Positions 9,654 to 18,600 of a stretch of 64,000 bases of DNA are shown here, one piece after another. Made by a program: the position numbers and the translations under genes. The DNA comes from Varibaculum prostatecancerukia. GTDB taxonomy: Bacteria; Actinomycetota; Actinomycetes; Actinomycetales; Actinomycetaceae. Location of the stretch: NCBI RefSeq assembly GCF_943169825.2, contig NZ_OW968402.1:1240001-1304000 (forward strand). The letters run 5' to 3'. Below the pieces are notes generated by a model. It was not told where the DNA came from. It saw nothing but the letters and a program-made list of their open reading frames with translations, and did no database searches. Each line of letters opens with the position of its first letter. The stretch's first letter is position 1.

Positions 9654-9739
9654 GCCTCGATGGCGGAATTGGTAGACGCAGCGGATTCAAAATCCGCCGT
9701 CCTTCACCGGACATGTGGGTTCGAGTCCCACTCGAGGTA
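9654..9739 (+). tRNA. tRNA-Leu (anticodon CAA)
   Basis: 86-nt cloverleaf with acceptor GCCTCGA / TCGAGGT (G1-U72 wobble), anticodon arm gcgga-TTCAAAA-tccgc, and a long class II variable arm (around GTCCTTCACCGGAC). The T arm is gtggg-TTCGAGT-cccac and the discriminator is A. The 3' CCA is not encoded. Confidence 0.96.
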
Positions 9740-9751
9740 CTAATAAGGTGC

Positions 9752-9775
9752 TTAACCCCGCTATAGCGGGGTTTT
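9752..9775 (+). terminator. Terminator after tRNA-Leu
   Basis: Stem CCCCGCT / AGCGGGG with a 2-nt loop followed by TTTT, just downstream of the tRNA. It may also serve the convergent der transcript, but no T-run follows it on the minus strand. Confidence 0.7.
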
Positions 9776-9807
9776 ACCAATTGCTTTTGATTACTTTCCC
9801 TCAAATC

Positions 9808-11247
9808 CTAGGAACGCTTGCGGCGTTCGCGTACCCGTACCGAAATCTGGATGGGGCTGCCGGTAAAACCGTACTGTTCACGCAAGCGATGTTCAATAAA
9901 CCGGCGATAAGAGGGATCTAAGAATCCGGTAGTAAAGAACACGAACCGGGGAGGCGCCGCCGAAACCTGGGTGGCGAACATAATCCGCGGCTGTTTTCCT
10001 CCCCTCACCGGATGGGGATGTTCGGCCACTAAGCGCCCCAAGAAACTATTTAGTTCACTGGTAGAAATCCGGGTTCGCCAACCAGCAAGTGCCTGCGCTA
10101 GCGCTCCTTGAATCCGATTGGTGTGCCAAGCAGTTTTGGCTGAAAGGTTGATCCGGGGAGCCCAATCCACATGAGAAAGCTGCAGTTCCCATTCGCGTTC
10201 TAAGTCGTGGCGGCGTTCTTCATCTAGCAAATCCCATTTATTGTTCACCAAAACCAGGGCTCTACCCGCAGAAATAACTTGCTCAATAATTCTAATATCG
10301 GCGCTAGCTAGTTCTTGCGAAGCATCGAGCAACACCATAGCCACATCCGCTTCCTCGATGGCCGCCTGGGTACGCAAAGAGGCATAAAAGTCAGCGCCCC
10401 GACTTTTTAGCATCCGGCGGCGAATCCCGGCGGTATCAACAAAGGTCCAAGGCACCCCGGCAATCTCGATCACCTCATCTACCGGATCGCGAGTAGTACC
10501 CGCCAAATCATTTACCACTACCCGCTGCGAACCTGCCAAAGCGTTAAGCAGGGATGATTTGCCCACGTTCGGGCGTCCAATCAGCGCCACCCGCCCGGGA
10601 CTCCCCTCAGGAAGCGCCTTCGAAAACTGAGATTTTTCCGGTAGCAACGCCACTAGTTTGTCCAGTAAATCGCCGCTGCCGAGACCATGCAAGGCAGATA
10701 GCGGGAACGGCTCCCCTAAACCTAGGGACCAAAGGGCGGTGGCGTCCGCCTCACCGCGTGAAGAATCAACTTTATTAGCGACCAAAATTACCGGCTTATC
10801 GCAGCGTTGCAGGATACGGGCAATCTGCATATCAGTTTCGGTGGCACCCACCTGCGCATCGGCTACAAATAGCACCACATCGGCCAGATGAATCGAGGCC
10901 TCGGCTTGAGCAGCTACCATCTGATCAAGGCCTTTGACTCCCAGTTCCCAACCACCGGTATCTAACAACTGGAAATCTGTTCCCGCCCACTGCGCCGGGT
11001 ATCGCACCCGATCTCGGGTTACTCCCGGCTGATCTTGTACTACGGCCGCGCGCCGACCTAAAATCCGGTTAACCAGGGTTGACTTACCAACATTCGGACG
11101 CCCAATAACGGCTACAACCGGGAGGGCACCTAAGTCTTGGTGCTGTTCGGCAGGGTTTTCAGCATCCAACAATTCATAGTCATCGTCTTGTAGCTGAATT
11201 TCACTAAGGATATCCGCCGAATCTTCGGGCTTTAGATCTTCACTCAC
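9808..11247 (-). CDS. der: Ribosome biogenesis GTPase Der
   Basis: Double-GTPase needed for 50S assembly. 479 aa. The first G domain has [10 protein letters not shown] at about residues 49-58, DTGGWE and NKVD. The second has [10 protein letters not shown] at ~223-232, DTAGIRRR and NNKWDL. A C-terminal KH-like domain follows (~390-470). The 40-residue acidic N-terminal extension ([20 protein letters not shown]) is common in actinobacterial Der. The start GTG at 11247 sits in GGGCGTGAGTGAA with a TAAACT hexamer 7 nt before it, suggesting a leaderless message. Lies directly downstream of cmk, as in Mycobacterium. Confidence 0.97.
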   Translation of the reverse strand: MSEDLKPEDSADILSEIQLQDDDYELLDAENPAEQHQDLGALPVVAVIGRPNVGKSTLVNRILGRRAAVVQDQPGVTRDRVRYPAQWAGTDFQLLDTGGWELGVKGLDQMVAAQAEASIHLADVVLFVADAQVGATETDMQIARILQRCDKPVILVANKVDSSRGEADATALWSLGLGEPFPLSALHGLGSGDLLDKLVALLPEKSQFSKALPEGSPGRVALIGRPNVGKSSLLNALAGSQRVVVNDLAGTTRDPVDEVIEIAGVPWTFVDTAGIRRRMLKSRGADFYASLRTQAAIEEADVAMVLLDASQELASADIRIIEQVISAGRALVLVNNKWDLLDEERRHDLEREWELQLSHVDWAPRINLSAKTAWHTNRIQGALAQALAGWRTRISTSELNSFLGRLVAEHPHPVRGGKQPRIMFATQVSAAPPRFVFFTTGFLDPSYRRFIEHRLREQYGFTGSPIQISVRVRERRKRS

Positions 11248-11288
11248 GCCCTCAAGTTTAGGTGAGAGCAGGGGGCTTTGGCGAAAGC

Positions 11289-11999
11289 TTAGCCCTGACG
11301 AGCCTGGAAAGCCCGCCCTACAATCGCGACTACGGCTTCCATAGTTTCTTGTTCGTCCAGGTCGGAGGAATCTAGCAGCTCAACTCCGGGAGCGGGAGTA
11401 GTGAAGTTGTTTACCTGCGAGTCCGCGAAGTCACGCTCGGCTACCGAATCGCTGCCTGCCCCCAGCTGCCGGGCGCGGCGTTGCTCGCGCACCTGTGGGG
11501 AGGCGGTCAACAAGATTTTAACGTCCGCATCCGGAGCCACCACGGTGGTGATGTCCCGTCCTTCAGCCACAATCCCCCGTCCAGAGGCTTTAGCAGCTTC
11601 AATAATCTGACGCTGGCGGGCAATCATCTGCTCGCGCACCTCAGGCACCGCGCTGACCCGGCTAACTGTGCGGGTTACTTCCTCGCCCCGAAGCAAACGG
11701 GTTACATCGCGCCCCTCGATAAGGATACGCGGGGCATGGGCGACTGCTTCTACCTGCATGGGTATCGAGTAGGCCAACATAGCTAGCGCCGCGGTGTCAT
11801 TTAGGTCTGTATGTTTTTGCAGTGCATACCAGGTTAGGGCGCGATACATGGCGCCGGTATCCAAAAAGTTGGTACCCAGTTCCGCCGCAGATAGGCGGGC
11901 AATAGTGGATTTACCTGCCCCGCTGGGGCCATCAATGGCGATTACCAGGCCAGCTCCCAGAATTTGCTGACCTACGTATTGTGAACCGTCACCTGACAT
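11289..11999 (-). CDS. cmk: Cytidylate kinase
   Basis: Phosphorylates CMP and dCMP with ATP in pyrimidine nucleotide supply. 236 aa; P-loop [16 protein letters not shown] at residues ~19-34, then the CMK signatures [22 protein letters not shown] and [15 protein letters not shown]. The bacterial long-insert form is present. Gene order rluB - tyrA - cmk - der on one strand suggests a shared transcript; the gap to der is 41 nt. The first ~15 residues precede the first strand and may be trimmed if a later start is used. Confidence 0.95.
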   Translation of the reverse strand: MSGDGSQYVGQQILGAGLVIAIDGPSGAGKSTIARLSAAELGTNFLDTGAMYRALTWYALQKHTDLNDTAALAMLAYSIPMQVEAVAHAPRILIEGRDVTRLLRGEEVTRTVSRVSAVPEVREQMIARQRQIIEAAKASGRGIVAEGRDITTVVAPDADVKILLTASPQVREQRRARQLGAGSDSVAERDFADSQVNNFTTPAPGVELLDSSDLDEQETMEAVVAIVGRAFQARQG

Positions 12000-12119
12000 A
12001 GCGTTTACACCCTTCCGAAAACGTCATTTACGGCTGCCAAAAAGCGCCTTATACCTTCGATAATATGCTATTTGTTAGCTTTTTGGACAGCTTCCCCATT
12101 ACTATTTAGAGATTTCCTG

Positions 12120-13250
12120 CTAGGCAGACACGATTTCCCAGCCTTTTACCTCCAGTTTTTCTGCCAGCGAAGCCGCAGAGTTGGGTTCAATCGCTAGCCG
12201 CGCCACCCCAAAAGCTGCCCCGGGCGAGTGTTCTAGCTCCAAATCCTCGATATTGATACCGGTATCGCCCACTGCTTGGAAAAGCCGCCCCAAGGTTCCC
12301 GCCTCATCAGGTACCTTAACCATTACTTCCTGGTAGCGCCGCGGGGCTCCCCCGTGTTTACCAGGAATACGGGCCACCCCCAAGTTGCCTTGACGCATAG
12401 CCAAAGTTACGGCCCCCACTAAGGAGGGTGAAGGGATAGCAGCTCCCGGATGTTCGAGGGCGCACAAGACTTGTTGCATATCATCGGCAAATCCTCGCAA
12501 CACTTTCGCTATATGTTCGGCGTTACCGGCGATAATAGCCGCCCAAAGGGCAGGATCAGAAGAAGCAATCCGGGTGGTATCCCGCAAGCCCTGACCAGAT
12601 AGCCCTAAAGATTCCGGCAGTGCCTTCGCCAATTGGGCCGCCAGCAGGGAAGAAACCAGTTGGGGAACATGGGACACTAACGCCACCGATTGGTCATGAG
12701 TTTCTGCGTCTAGTTGCAGCGGCATAGAACCCACATCTAATGCCAAAGTACGCATGGCTAAAACTGCACTCGGGTCGGTTTCTTCGTTGGGAACCACCAC
12801 CCAGGGGCGAGATTCAAACAGGTCTTCGCGGGCAAAGGCAGTGCCAGAGCGTTCCCGCCCTGCCATCGGGTGAGAGCCTATATAGCGGGAAAGGTCGGCA
12901 CCTGCCTCCGCTACTTCCTCTAGAATCACGCTTTTTACCGAGGCCACGTCAGTAACGAGGGCGGCAGGGAACTCTTTTAGGGCAGCAATTACTTGCTCCG
13001 CAGCCACGTCAGGCGGGGTTGCCACCACTACCAGTGCGGGGTCGGGGCAGCCTTCCTCCCACTTTTGCCCTGCGCCCATATCGCAAGCCAGAGCACTAAC
13101 TACCGGATAAATATCTCGTAAAAATACTTGCACTCCCAGTTTGCTTAGGCGCATTCCGAGCGATGCCCCTAGTAATCCAGCGCCGATAATCAACACCGGT
13201 CCGGTAGTTCCTACCTGCGTCTTTTCCTCAGAAACTTTTGTGTTCTCCAT
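12120..13250 (-). CDS. tyrA: Prephenate dehydrogenase with ACT domain
   Basis: NAD(P)-dependent oxidative decarboxylation of prephenate (or arogenate) in tyrosine synthesis. 376 aa: a Rossmann domain with GAGLLGASLGMRL at ~23-35; the TyrA dimerisation/catalytic domain with SVKSVILEEV and the conserved SHPMAGRERSG; then a C-terminal ACT domain (~300-376: VMVKVPDEAGTLGRLFQAVG...GINIEDLELEHSPG) expected to sense tyrosine. It starts 10 nt after the rluB stop, in one operon with rluB. Its location between rluB and cmk is unlike Mycobacterium, where it maps elsewhere. Confidence 0.94.
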   Translation of the reverse strand: MENTKVSEEKTQVGTTGPVLIIGAGLLGASLGMRLSKLGVQVFLRDIYPVVSALACDMGAGQKWEEGCPDPALVVVATPPDVAAEQVIAALKEFPAALVTDVASVKSVILEEVAEAGADLSRYIGSHPMAGRERSGTAFAREDLFESRPWVVVPNEETDPSAVLAMRTLALDVGSMPLQLDAETHDQSVALVSHVPQLVSSLLAAQLAKALPESLGLSGQGLRDTTRIASSDPALWAAIIAGNAEHIAKVLRGFADDMQQVLCALEHPGAAIPSPSLVGAVTLAMRQGNLGVARIPGKHGGAPRRYQEVMVKVPDEAGTLGRLFQAVGDTGINIEDLELEHSPGAAFGVARLAIEPNSAASLAEKLEVKGWEIVSA

Positions 13251-13260
13251 ATTTTCCAGC

Positions 13261-14127
13261 CTAAAGGTCTACGCTCTTCATCAGTACGCTTAGCTCCGGC
13301 TTTGAAAGGCGGCGCGTCGCCCCCAGGGGCAAAGTCCCCAGTTTTACGGTACCGTGCGCAATCCTGGATAGTTCCATCACCGAGGCTCCTACTTCTGCAA
13401 ACATCCGCCTCACAATCCGGTTACGTCCCAGATGCAGCTCAATTTCCACCAAAGTTAATCCCCCGTGGTTACCCTTGATAGAAACCCGGTCAGCCTGCGC
13501 AAACCCGTCCTCCAGCATGATTCCGTCCCGCAACTGTTGCGCGGTCTTCCCGGTAAATTTGCCTTTTACAGTCGCCAAATAGGTTTTCGGCACTTCCCAG
13601 GAGGGATGGGTGAGGCGGTTGGCTAGTTCACCATCATTGGTTAGCAGCAAGAGCCCCGAGGTATCCACGTCTAACCTGCCCACATGGAAGAGGCGTTCCG
13701 GATAGTCGTTCAAAAATTGGGTGAGGTCGTTAGCGGCTCCCCGCAGGGATGATTCCACCCCGGTGGGTTTATTTAGGGCGATAGTCACGCGGGAATCATC
13801 TAGCATCACTAGCTGTCCATCCACATGTAGCATTACCTGTTCGGGATTAACCTTGGTGCCCAACTCGCGCACTACTTTCCCATTAACTTTCACCCGCCCA
13901 GAAACTATGAGTTTCTCGCAGGCACGCCGAGATGCCACCCCGGCAGCCGCTAGCACTTTTTGCAGCCGTTCTTCCTCGCCACTTTCGGGAGTTGCTGGGG
14001 GTTTCGCCACCGGAACCTGCGGGTCTTTACGCCGCGGAGGCATCGGGGCTAAGGGAATATCCTCTTGGGAGCGTCCTTGGCGGTCAGTGCCCTCATCACT
14101 TTCCTGATAGGAACTAAGATCAGTCAA
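13261..14127 (-). CDS. rluB: Pseudouridine synthase, RsuA/RluB family
   Basis: 288 aa. N-terminal S4 RNA-binding domain (~55-110: ERLQKVLAAAGVASRRACEKLI) and catalytic domain with the RsuA/RluB motif HVGRLDVDTSGLLLLTNDG, where the Asp is the catalytic nucleophile, plus HLGRNRIVRRMF. RluB modifies 23S rRNA at U2605; exact target here is inferred from family and gene context (scpB-rluB-cmk-der). The first ~50 residues are a polar extension (SDEGTDRQGRSQEDIPLAP). The tyrA stop-to-start spacing of 10 nt indicates co-transcription with tyrA. Confidence 0.92.
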   Translation of the reverse strand: MTDLSSYQESDEGTDRQGRSQEDIPLAPMPPRRKDPQVPVAKPPATPESGEEERLQKVLAAAGVASRRACEKLIVSGRVKVNGKVVRELGTKVNPEQVMLHVDGQLVMLDDSRVTIALNKPTGVESSLRGAANDLTQFLNDYPERLFHVGRLDVDTSGLLLLTNDGELANRLTHPSWEVPKTYLATVKGKFTGKTAQQLRDGIMLEDGFAQADRVSIKGNHGGLTLVEIELHLGRNRIVRRMFAEVGASVMELSRIAHGTVKLGTLPLGATRRLSKPELSVLMKSVDL

Positions 14128-14186
14128 CTTGGCTTCTCCTATTGGGTTTTATTTCTTAACTGCCCTCATCCTATCGCGGTGGCAAA

Positions 14187-14759
14187 TTATTCTTTTAGCC
14201 GCGCCTCTAGCTCGTCTAACTCTTCACTACCCGGCAGATGGGGAGCTAGCGGCGGTAGTTCATCCAGGCTGGTCAGTCCCATTCGCTCTAGAAAACTGGT
14301 GGTGGTGCCGTAAAGAATCGCCCCCGACTCTGCTTTTTCGACTTCCCTAATCAAATCATGCGCCAATAGGGTACGCACCACCCCATCGACACTCACTCCC
14401 CTAATACTGGCAATCACCGAGCGAGAAACCGGCTGGCGGTAAGCGATTACGGCCAGGGTTTCTAAAGCCGGGTTAGATAGATGGGAAGTGCCTGGCTGGG
14501 TGAGGAAGCTAGAAACGATTTCTTCTTGGGCGGCGGCTGAATAGATCCGCCAGCCTCCCGCCACATTGCGTAAAACAAATCCGTGAGGACGAGAAGTTTC
14601 GCCCGCATATTCGGCGCGCAGTTGCTCTAAAGCTGCCTTTACCTGCTGGGGTGTGGTTTGTAGGTGCGGTGCCAGTTCCTCGGGGCTTAAAGGCTCGCTG
14701 GCTACAATCAAAATTGCCTCTAGGGCGGCCAGTAGCTGTTCATCAGCGGGGTTATTCAT
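14187..14759 (-). CDS. scpB: Segregation and condensation protein B
   Basis: 190-aa winged-helix kleisin partner of the SMC-ScpAB condensin complex, acting in chromosome compaction and segregation. Visible: EQLLAALEAILIVASEPLSPEELA at the N-terminus (first winged helix), and the strongly conserved second winged helix TLAVIAYRQPVSRSVIASIRGVSVDGVVRTL. The start overlaps the end of scpA by 8 nt, so translation is probably coupled. The C-terminal tail is acidic (EELDELEARLKE). Confidence 0.94.
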   Translation of the reverse strand: MNNPADEQLLAALEAILIVASEPLSPEELAPHLQTTPQQVKAALEQLRAEYAGETSRPHGFVLRNVAGGWRIYSAAAQEEIVSSFLTQPGTSHLSNPALETLAVIAYRQPVSRSVIASIRGVSVDGVVRTLLAHDLIREVEKAESGAILYGTTTSFLERMGLTSLDELPPLAPHLPGSEELDELEARLKE

Positions 14760-15636
14760 CTACGGCTCCATAATCATCGAAACTGAAGTTATTAATATCT
14801 AGGCTTTGGCTGGTATCTAGGGCCACGTATAACTCGGCGAGGGCGCTTTCCTGGGTAAAATCTATGCAGCGGTGCCGGTAAAGCTCCAGTAAAGCTAAAA
14901 ATCGGGTCACTTTTTCAGTTGCGTTCTTGGCGGAGCGGGTAAGCTCCCTAAAACTAGCTTTGCCCCGGCGCGATAATTCTTTCACCACGATTTGCGCCTG
15001 TTCCGCCAGGGAGGCTTGCGGTAAGTGCAGGTGGGAAAGGGATACTTGGGGAGGACGTCGGGTAAAGGCTTCGGAGGCGGCGCGGGCTAAATCTTCGGGG
15101 GTGAAATCAACTCGCAGCGGCGGCAAGAGGCGAGAAAACTTAGCGGGCAAGGGAACTTCCCGCGGATAGTAGGCCCCACCTTCCCCGAGGCGCAGGCGTA
15201 AAAATTCTGCGACTTCCTTATAGGCACGGTATTGCAAAAGTCGAGAGAACAGCAGGTCACGTGCCTCTAAATATTCGGGATCGAGTTCTTCAGTTTCTTC
15301 TCCGGGCAGCAGCTGACTGGCTTTAATATTTAGTAAAGTAGCAGCGATCTCTAGGAACTGGGAGGCTTGCGATAAATCCGGAAACGCCTGCATGTAGGCA
15401 ATAAAATCATCGGTTACCTGCGCCAACGCCACCTCGGTAATATCCAGTTTGTTCTTGATAATCAAGGTGAGCAGCAAATCTAGAGGACCGGAAAAGACCT
15501 CTAATTCCAGTTCGAAGGGGGGAGCTTTTTCCGACTCCTTTTTCCCGGCCAGCTCGGGAGAAAAAAGCGCTCCTTCCTCCCCGCTTGCCTCCTCGGGCTT
15601 AGGTGAAACTGTTGGCGAGTTAGGCGGCGTCACCAC
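14752..15636 (-). CDS. scpA: Segregation and condensation protein A (kleisin)
   Basis: Kleisin subunit bridging SMC heads. 294 aa from the chosen start: an acidic N-terminal stretch, then the ScpA signature FSGPLDLLLTLIIKNKLDI, ITEVALAQVTDDFIAYM, and the C-terminal winged helix ending near RFLALLELYRH. The frame stays open to 15696, but those extra residues (MRLRIPGRLLTASW...) only mirror the end of parA. I chose GTG at 15636 (GTG at 15633 is the alternative), with GAGG about 9 nt upstream. This makes scpA overlap the last codons of parA and puts parA-scpA-scpB in one coupled operon. Confidence 0.93.
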   Translation of the reverse strand: MVTPPNSPTVSPKPEEASGEEGALFSPELAGKKESEKAPPFELELEVFSGPLDLLLTLIIKNKLDITEVALAQVTDDFIAYMQAFPDLSQASQFLEIAATLLNIKASQLLPGEETEELDPEYLEARDLLFSRLLQYRAYKEVAEFLRLRLGEGGAYYPREVPLPAKFSRLLPPLRVDFTPEDLARAASEAFTRRPPQVSLSHLHLPQASLAEQAQIVVKELSRRGKASFRELTRSAKNATEKVTRFLALLELYRHRCIDFTQESALAELYVALDTSQSLDINNFSFDDYGAVDE

Positions 15637-16480
15637 GGGCAATAACCTCGCGCGCCAACTGGCGGTAAGCAGCCGCCCCGGGATGCGAAGACGCAAAAGT
15701 AGTGATCGGTTCGGTGGCTACCGAGGCATCCGGGAACTTTACTGTGCGGCGTATAACCGTCTTATAGACCCGATCTCCGAAGGCTTCTTTTAAGCGTTCC
15801 ATTACTTCTCGCGAATGCAGGGTGCGGGTGTCGACCATAGTCGCCAAAATCCCGTCGATTTTTAGTTTCGGGTTCAGTCGGTCACGCACTTTTTCAATGG
15901 TTTCAACCAGCAGCGCCACCCCGCGCAGAGCGAAAAACTCGGTTTCCATCGGGATCATTACCCCGTGGGCAGCGGTCAGGGCGTTTACCGTCAGCAACCC
16001 CAGGGACGGCTGGCAGTCAATCAAAATCACATCGTATTTATCGCTAACCGAATGGAGGGCGCGGGAAAGCGCCATTTCCCGGGCCACCTCGTTAACCATT
16101 TGAATCTCGGCAGCCGAAAGATCGATATTGGCCGGCACCAGATCCATGCCTTCAATCGCGGTGGGGTGAATGATCTGCTCTAAGGTGACCTTGCGATCCA
16201 GCAACACATTGTAGATAGTGGCATCCAAGTCGTTGCCATTTACCCCCAGCCCGGCGGTGGCGGCGCCTTGGGGATCGAAATCTACGATCAGCACTTTGCG
16301 CCCATACTCTGCCAGTGAGGCGGCCAAGTTAATGGTGGTAGTTGTCTTGCCGACCCCACCTTTTTGGTTGCACATAGCAATAATCCGCGCGGGCCCATGT
16401 GACTCCAAGGGCGCAGGCGCAGGGAACTCCGCATCTTTCGGGGTTGGCGGGGGCATCAAGCCAGGTTGAATCTCACTCAC
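15620..16480 (-). CDS. parA: ParA/Soj-family ATPase
   Basis: 286 aa. Deviant Walker A CNQKGGVGKTTTT at residues ~37-49, Walker A' VLIVDFDPQGAA, and Walker B DVILIDCQPSLGLLTVNAL. This is the ParA homologue linked to scpAB in actinobacteria (as Mycobacterium Rv1708), distinct from the parA beside parB at the origin. Likely role in chromosome positioning together with ScpAB. The GTG start at 16480 (AAGGGTGAGTGAG) can use AAGG as a ribosome site or be leaderless after TATCGT. An N-terminal Pro-rich extension (~30 residues) precedes the fold. Confidence 0.92.
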   Translation of the reverse strand: MSEIQPGLMPPPTPKDAEFPAPAPLESHGPARIIAMCNQKGGVGKTTTTINLAASLAEYGRKVLIVDFDPQGAATAGLGVNGNDLDATIYNVLLDRKVTLEQIIHPTAIEGMDLVPANIDLSAAEIQMVNEVAREMALSRALHSVSDKYDVILIDCQPSLGLLTVNALTAAHGVMIPMETEFFALRGVALLVETIEKVRDRLNPKLKIDGILATMVDTRTLHSREVMERLKEAFGDRVYKTVIRRTVKFPDASVATEPITTFASSHPGAAAYRQLAREVIARGDAA

Positions 16481-16746
16481 CCTTATAACGATATGACAAC
16501 CTGAGAAAAAATGTTACCAACTGGCGCTCAACGAGCCTTTTATCCCCCGCTCGATACCGTGAAATGTACATCTCGCTACTGGCGAATAAAAACAAAGGCG
16601 ACAATAACCACGTTGGTAGAGACTTAAATGCAGTCACGAATCCCAGGTACTCTAACTAACTTGCGGGAATGTGGAGCTAAGACCTGATTCGAGCAGTGGC
16701 ACACAATGAGGACATTATTTTTTCCGATTAGCTGCGGTGACGTCCT

Positions 16747-16853
16747 GTGCGGGGAAAATATTTTATCCGAGTAGGCGCGGTGGGCATAAAGTCTGAGAAA
16801 ATACGTCAGTATTTTCCAGACTTTGGGCAGGAGGAAAAATATTTTTCCCGCAC
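16747..16853 (+). ncRNA. Structured dispersed element, copy 2
   Basis: On the plus strand an 18-bp outer stem (16747-16764 with 16836-16853, one G-U) encloses a 23-nt unpaired segment (16765-16787, begins ATCCGAGT, contains GGTGGGC). Next is an apical hairpin of 8 bp, a bulged A, 8 bp and loop GTCA (16788-16824), and then the unpaired GGGCAGGAGGA (16825-16835). Loops match copy 1 (1278-1377); stems differ but pair. It lies in the 403-nt parA-xerD gap, 31 nt beyond the xerD stop and antisense to xerD/parA transcription, so the two copies have no common relation to flanking genes. The remaining gap (16481-16746) shows no other feature I can support. Confidence 0.6.
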
Positions 16854-16883
16854 TACCCAGCACCCCGCAACCGTTACCAATCA

Positions 16884-17837
16884 CTACCGAGCACGCGGAT
16901 GCGTCTCTTGATATACCTCGCGCAGCAAAGTAGCCGTTACCTTGGTATATATCTGAGTGGTAGTTACATTCACGTGTCCGAGCAGCTCTTGCACTACCCT
17001 AACGTCCGCGCCGCCCTCTAACATATGGGTGGCGAAGGAATGCCGCAGGCTGTGGGGGGAAACTGCCGTTTGTATCCCAGCGATCTCCGCGGCCTCGCGA
17101 ATAATATTCCAGGTACTTTGCCGGCTTAGGCGCCCTCCCCGCAAATTCAAGAACAGCGCGGAGCTACCTCGGCCTTTTTGCGCGAGCTGTGGGCGGGAGC
17201 GCACCAGGTAGGCGTCTAACGCTTTGACCGCGTATTCTCCTAGCGGTACTAGCCGCTGCTTATTACCTTTCCCAGTCACCGTAACCAAAGTGATGGGGTT
17301 TTCTTCCGGATCCGCTGCCTCACTACCAGCTAAGACCCCTAAATCATCAACGTCTAGGGCGCATACTTCACTCACCCTAGCTCCCGAAGCATACAGGGTT
17401 TCTAGCAGCGCCCGCGAGCGCAAAGAGGCGGGGTCTTCCCCGCTAAAGGCTTCCAGCAGGGCGCGGGTTTGGGTGACAGTGAGCGCTTTGGGGAGCGGCC
17501 GCGCCAAGCGGGGGTTTTCTAGGCTTTCGGTGGGGTCGATGCTGCTTAAGCGCTCGTTTACCGCAAAGCCGTGGAATCCGCGCAGGGAGGCCATTAGCCG
17601 CGCAATTGAAGATGCCGCCAGCGGGTTTTTCCCGTCTTCTCCGGCAGCGGCGGCCTGCAAGAACGCCCGCAAAGTCTCCGGGGTAATTTCGGCTAAAGCA
17701 TGAATACCGGCGCCCGCTAGATATTCGTGGTAACGCGCCAGGTCGCGCCGGTAGGAATTGACAGTGTTATTGGATAGTCCGCGTTCAATCGCCAGGTGAT
17801 CTAGATACGCCCCGCTCGCCTGCTCGATTTCATCCAT
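16884..17837 (-). CDS. xerD: Site-specific tyrosine recombinase XerD
   Basis: Resolves chromosome dimers at dif with XerC. 317 aa: N-terminal SAM-like core-binding domain (~5-95: YLDHLAIERGLSNNTVNSYR) and catalytic domain with all expected residues: Arg154 (ASGARVSEV), Lys190 (VTGKGNKQR), His262 and Arg265 (HSLRHSFATHML), His288 (LLGHVNVTTTQ) and nucleophile Tyr297 (IYTKV). It lies upstream of parA-scpAB as in Mycobacterium, so it is taken as the host recombinase rather than a phage integrase. It is also the only intact tyrosine recombinase in the window. Confidence 0.94.
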   Translation of the reverse strand: MDEIEQASGAYLDHLAIERGLSNNTVNSYRRDLARYHEYLAGAGIHALAEITPETLRAFLQAAAAGEDGKNPLAASSIARLMASLRGFHGFAVNERLSSIDPTESLENPRLARPLPKALTVTQTRALLEAFSGEDPASLRSRALLETLYASGARVSEVCALDVDDLGVLAGSEAADPEENPITLVTVTGKGNKQRLVPLGEYAVKALDAYLVRSRPQLAQKGRGSSALFLNLRGGRLSRQSTWNIIREAAEIAGIQTAVSPHSLRHSFATHMLEGGADVRVVQELLGHVNVTTTQIYTKVTATLLREVYQETHPRAR

Positions 17838-17961
17838 GCATTTAGTCTAGAGGGCGCATCCGCTTTTACCTTGCCTCCCCTGCGTCAAAAGTTATTTTCC
17901 GGCGCAACTTCGCTGCCGGGGTAATAATAGAAGCACGGTTGATTTATAGGAGTGATCTTTT

Positions 17962-18249
17962 ATGGCTTTATTCGCCGTCGAATATTTTTATGACCCCGCT
18001 GCCGCCGAAAAAATGAATGAGGTGCGCCCTGACCACCGCGTTCACCTGCGCGGTCTGCACGCTCAAGGCATAGTAAAACTGGTGGGTTCTTGGGTTGATG
18101 ATCCCCATCCGGGCGCGCTTATCGCAGTCGAAGCCGAATCCGCTGAGGACGCCCTCACCGCTTTAGCTGAAGATCCCTTCTTCCTGGCCGGTTTCATCAC
18201 CGATCGCAAAGTACACCAGTGGAATGTAATCATCGGGGAAATCGCCTAG
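17962..18249 (+). CDS. YciI-family protein
   Basis: 95-aa ferredoxin-like fold protein of the YciI/YCII family. Conserved elements: the strand-helix ALFAVEYFYDPAAAEKMNEVRPDHRVHL, whose Asp-His pair (DHRVHL) is the putative active site of the family, and EDPFFLAGFITDRKVHQW. Biochemical function of the family is poorly known (dehydrochlorination or peroxide-related roles have been suggested). GGAG lies about 10 nt before the ATG. It is the last native gene before the ychF-linked island. Confidence 0.85.
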   Translation: MALFAVEYFYDPAAAEKMNEVRPDHRVHLRGLHAQGIVKLVGSWVDDPHPGALIAVEAESAEDALTALAEDPFFLAGFITDRKVHQWNVIIGEIA

Positions 18250-18283
18250 TTAGAGCCCAATCCCGCAGCAACAGAGAATGAAA

Positions 18284-18345
18284 ATTGAGCACTTTTCAAG
18301 CATTTCATTGAGCACTTTTCAAGCAATTCAATGTGCACTTTTCAG
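18284..18345. repeat. Three tandem copies of a ~23-bp unit
   Basis: ATTGAGCACTTTTCAAGCA repeats at 18284 and 18307 with nearly identical 23-bp units. A shorter third copy follows at about 18330 (ATGTGCACTTTTCA). Clustered GTGCACTTTTCA-type repeats resemble the multiple terminal repeats of IS21-family elements (inference from general knowledge). No istA/istB genes are present, so this would be a solo end. Confidence 0.6.
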
Positions 18346-18377
18346 AGGTTTATTCTTATAAACGATAAACGGTCACT

Positions 18378-18461
18378 GACAAGATCAAGCTCATACAGGG
18401 TTTTTATGTGCATCCAAAACAACGCATCACGGCAATAGCGCTAGACGTTAAATTTGAACTC
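18378..18461. repeat. Left boundary repeat of the island (attL-like)
   Basis: 84-bp segment repeated directly at 28219-28302 with 9 mismatches and no gaps. Its last 23 bp are identical in both copies and include the stop codon and final codons of ychF. The first 16 bp (GACAAGATCAAGCTCA) are also identical. Typical of integration into the 3' end of a conserved gene. Confidence 0.8.
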
Positions 18462-18600
18462 GACCACGTTTCGCGCGAGACGAACGTCATACATCGAGGA
18501 TGTGACTACCAACGGTTGCTCACATTTGGCGAGGCGTGCTACGACCGCGTTAGCTTTCTAGCGACATCACGCGAGCCGCTAGGAAGGGGATCACCCCGAG

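Noticed and set aside
15637-15696. Extended scpA N-terminus
   Set aside because: The added residues only arise from overlap with the parA 3' end; GTG at 15636/15633 with GAGG upstream fits better.
16747-16853. Integron attC site
   Set aside because: Folded inverted repeat of suitable size, but the attC core sequences (GTTRRRY / RYYYAAC) are absent and there is no integron integrase or cassette array.
16624-16884. 86-aa open frame across element copy 2
   Set aside because: Spans the stem-loops, no ribosome site, no similarity to anything known; explained by the structured element.
16884-17837. XerD as the island's integrase
   Set aside because: It lies outside the island next to parA-scpAB, in its usual host context, and has normal XerD features; the island's own recombinase appears to be lost.
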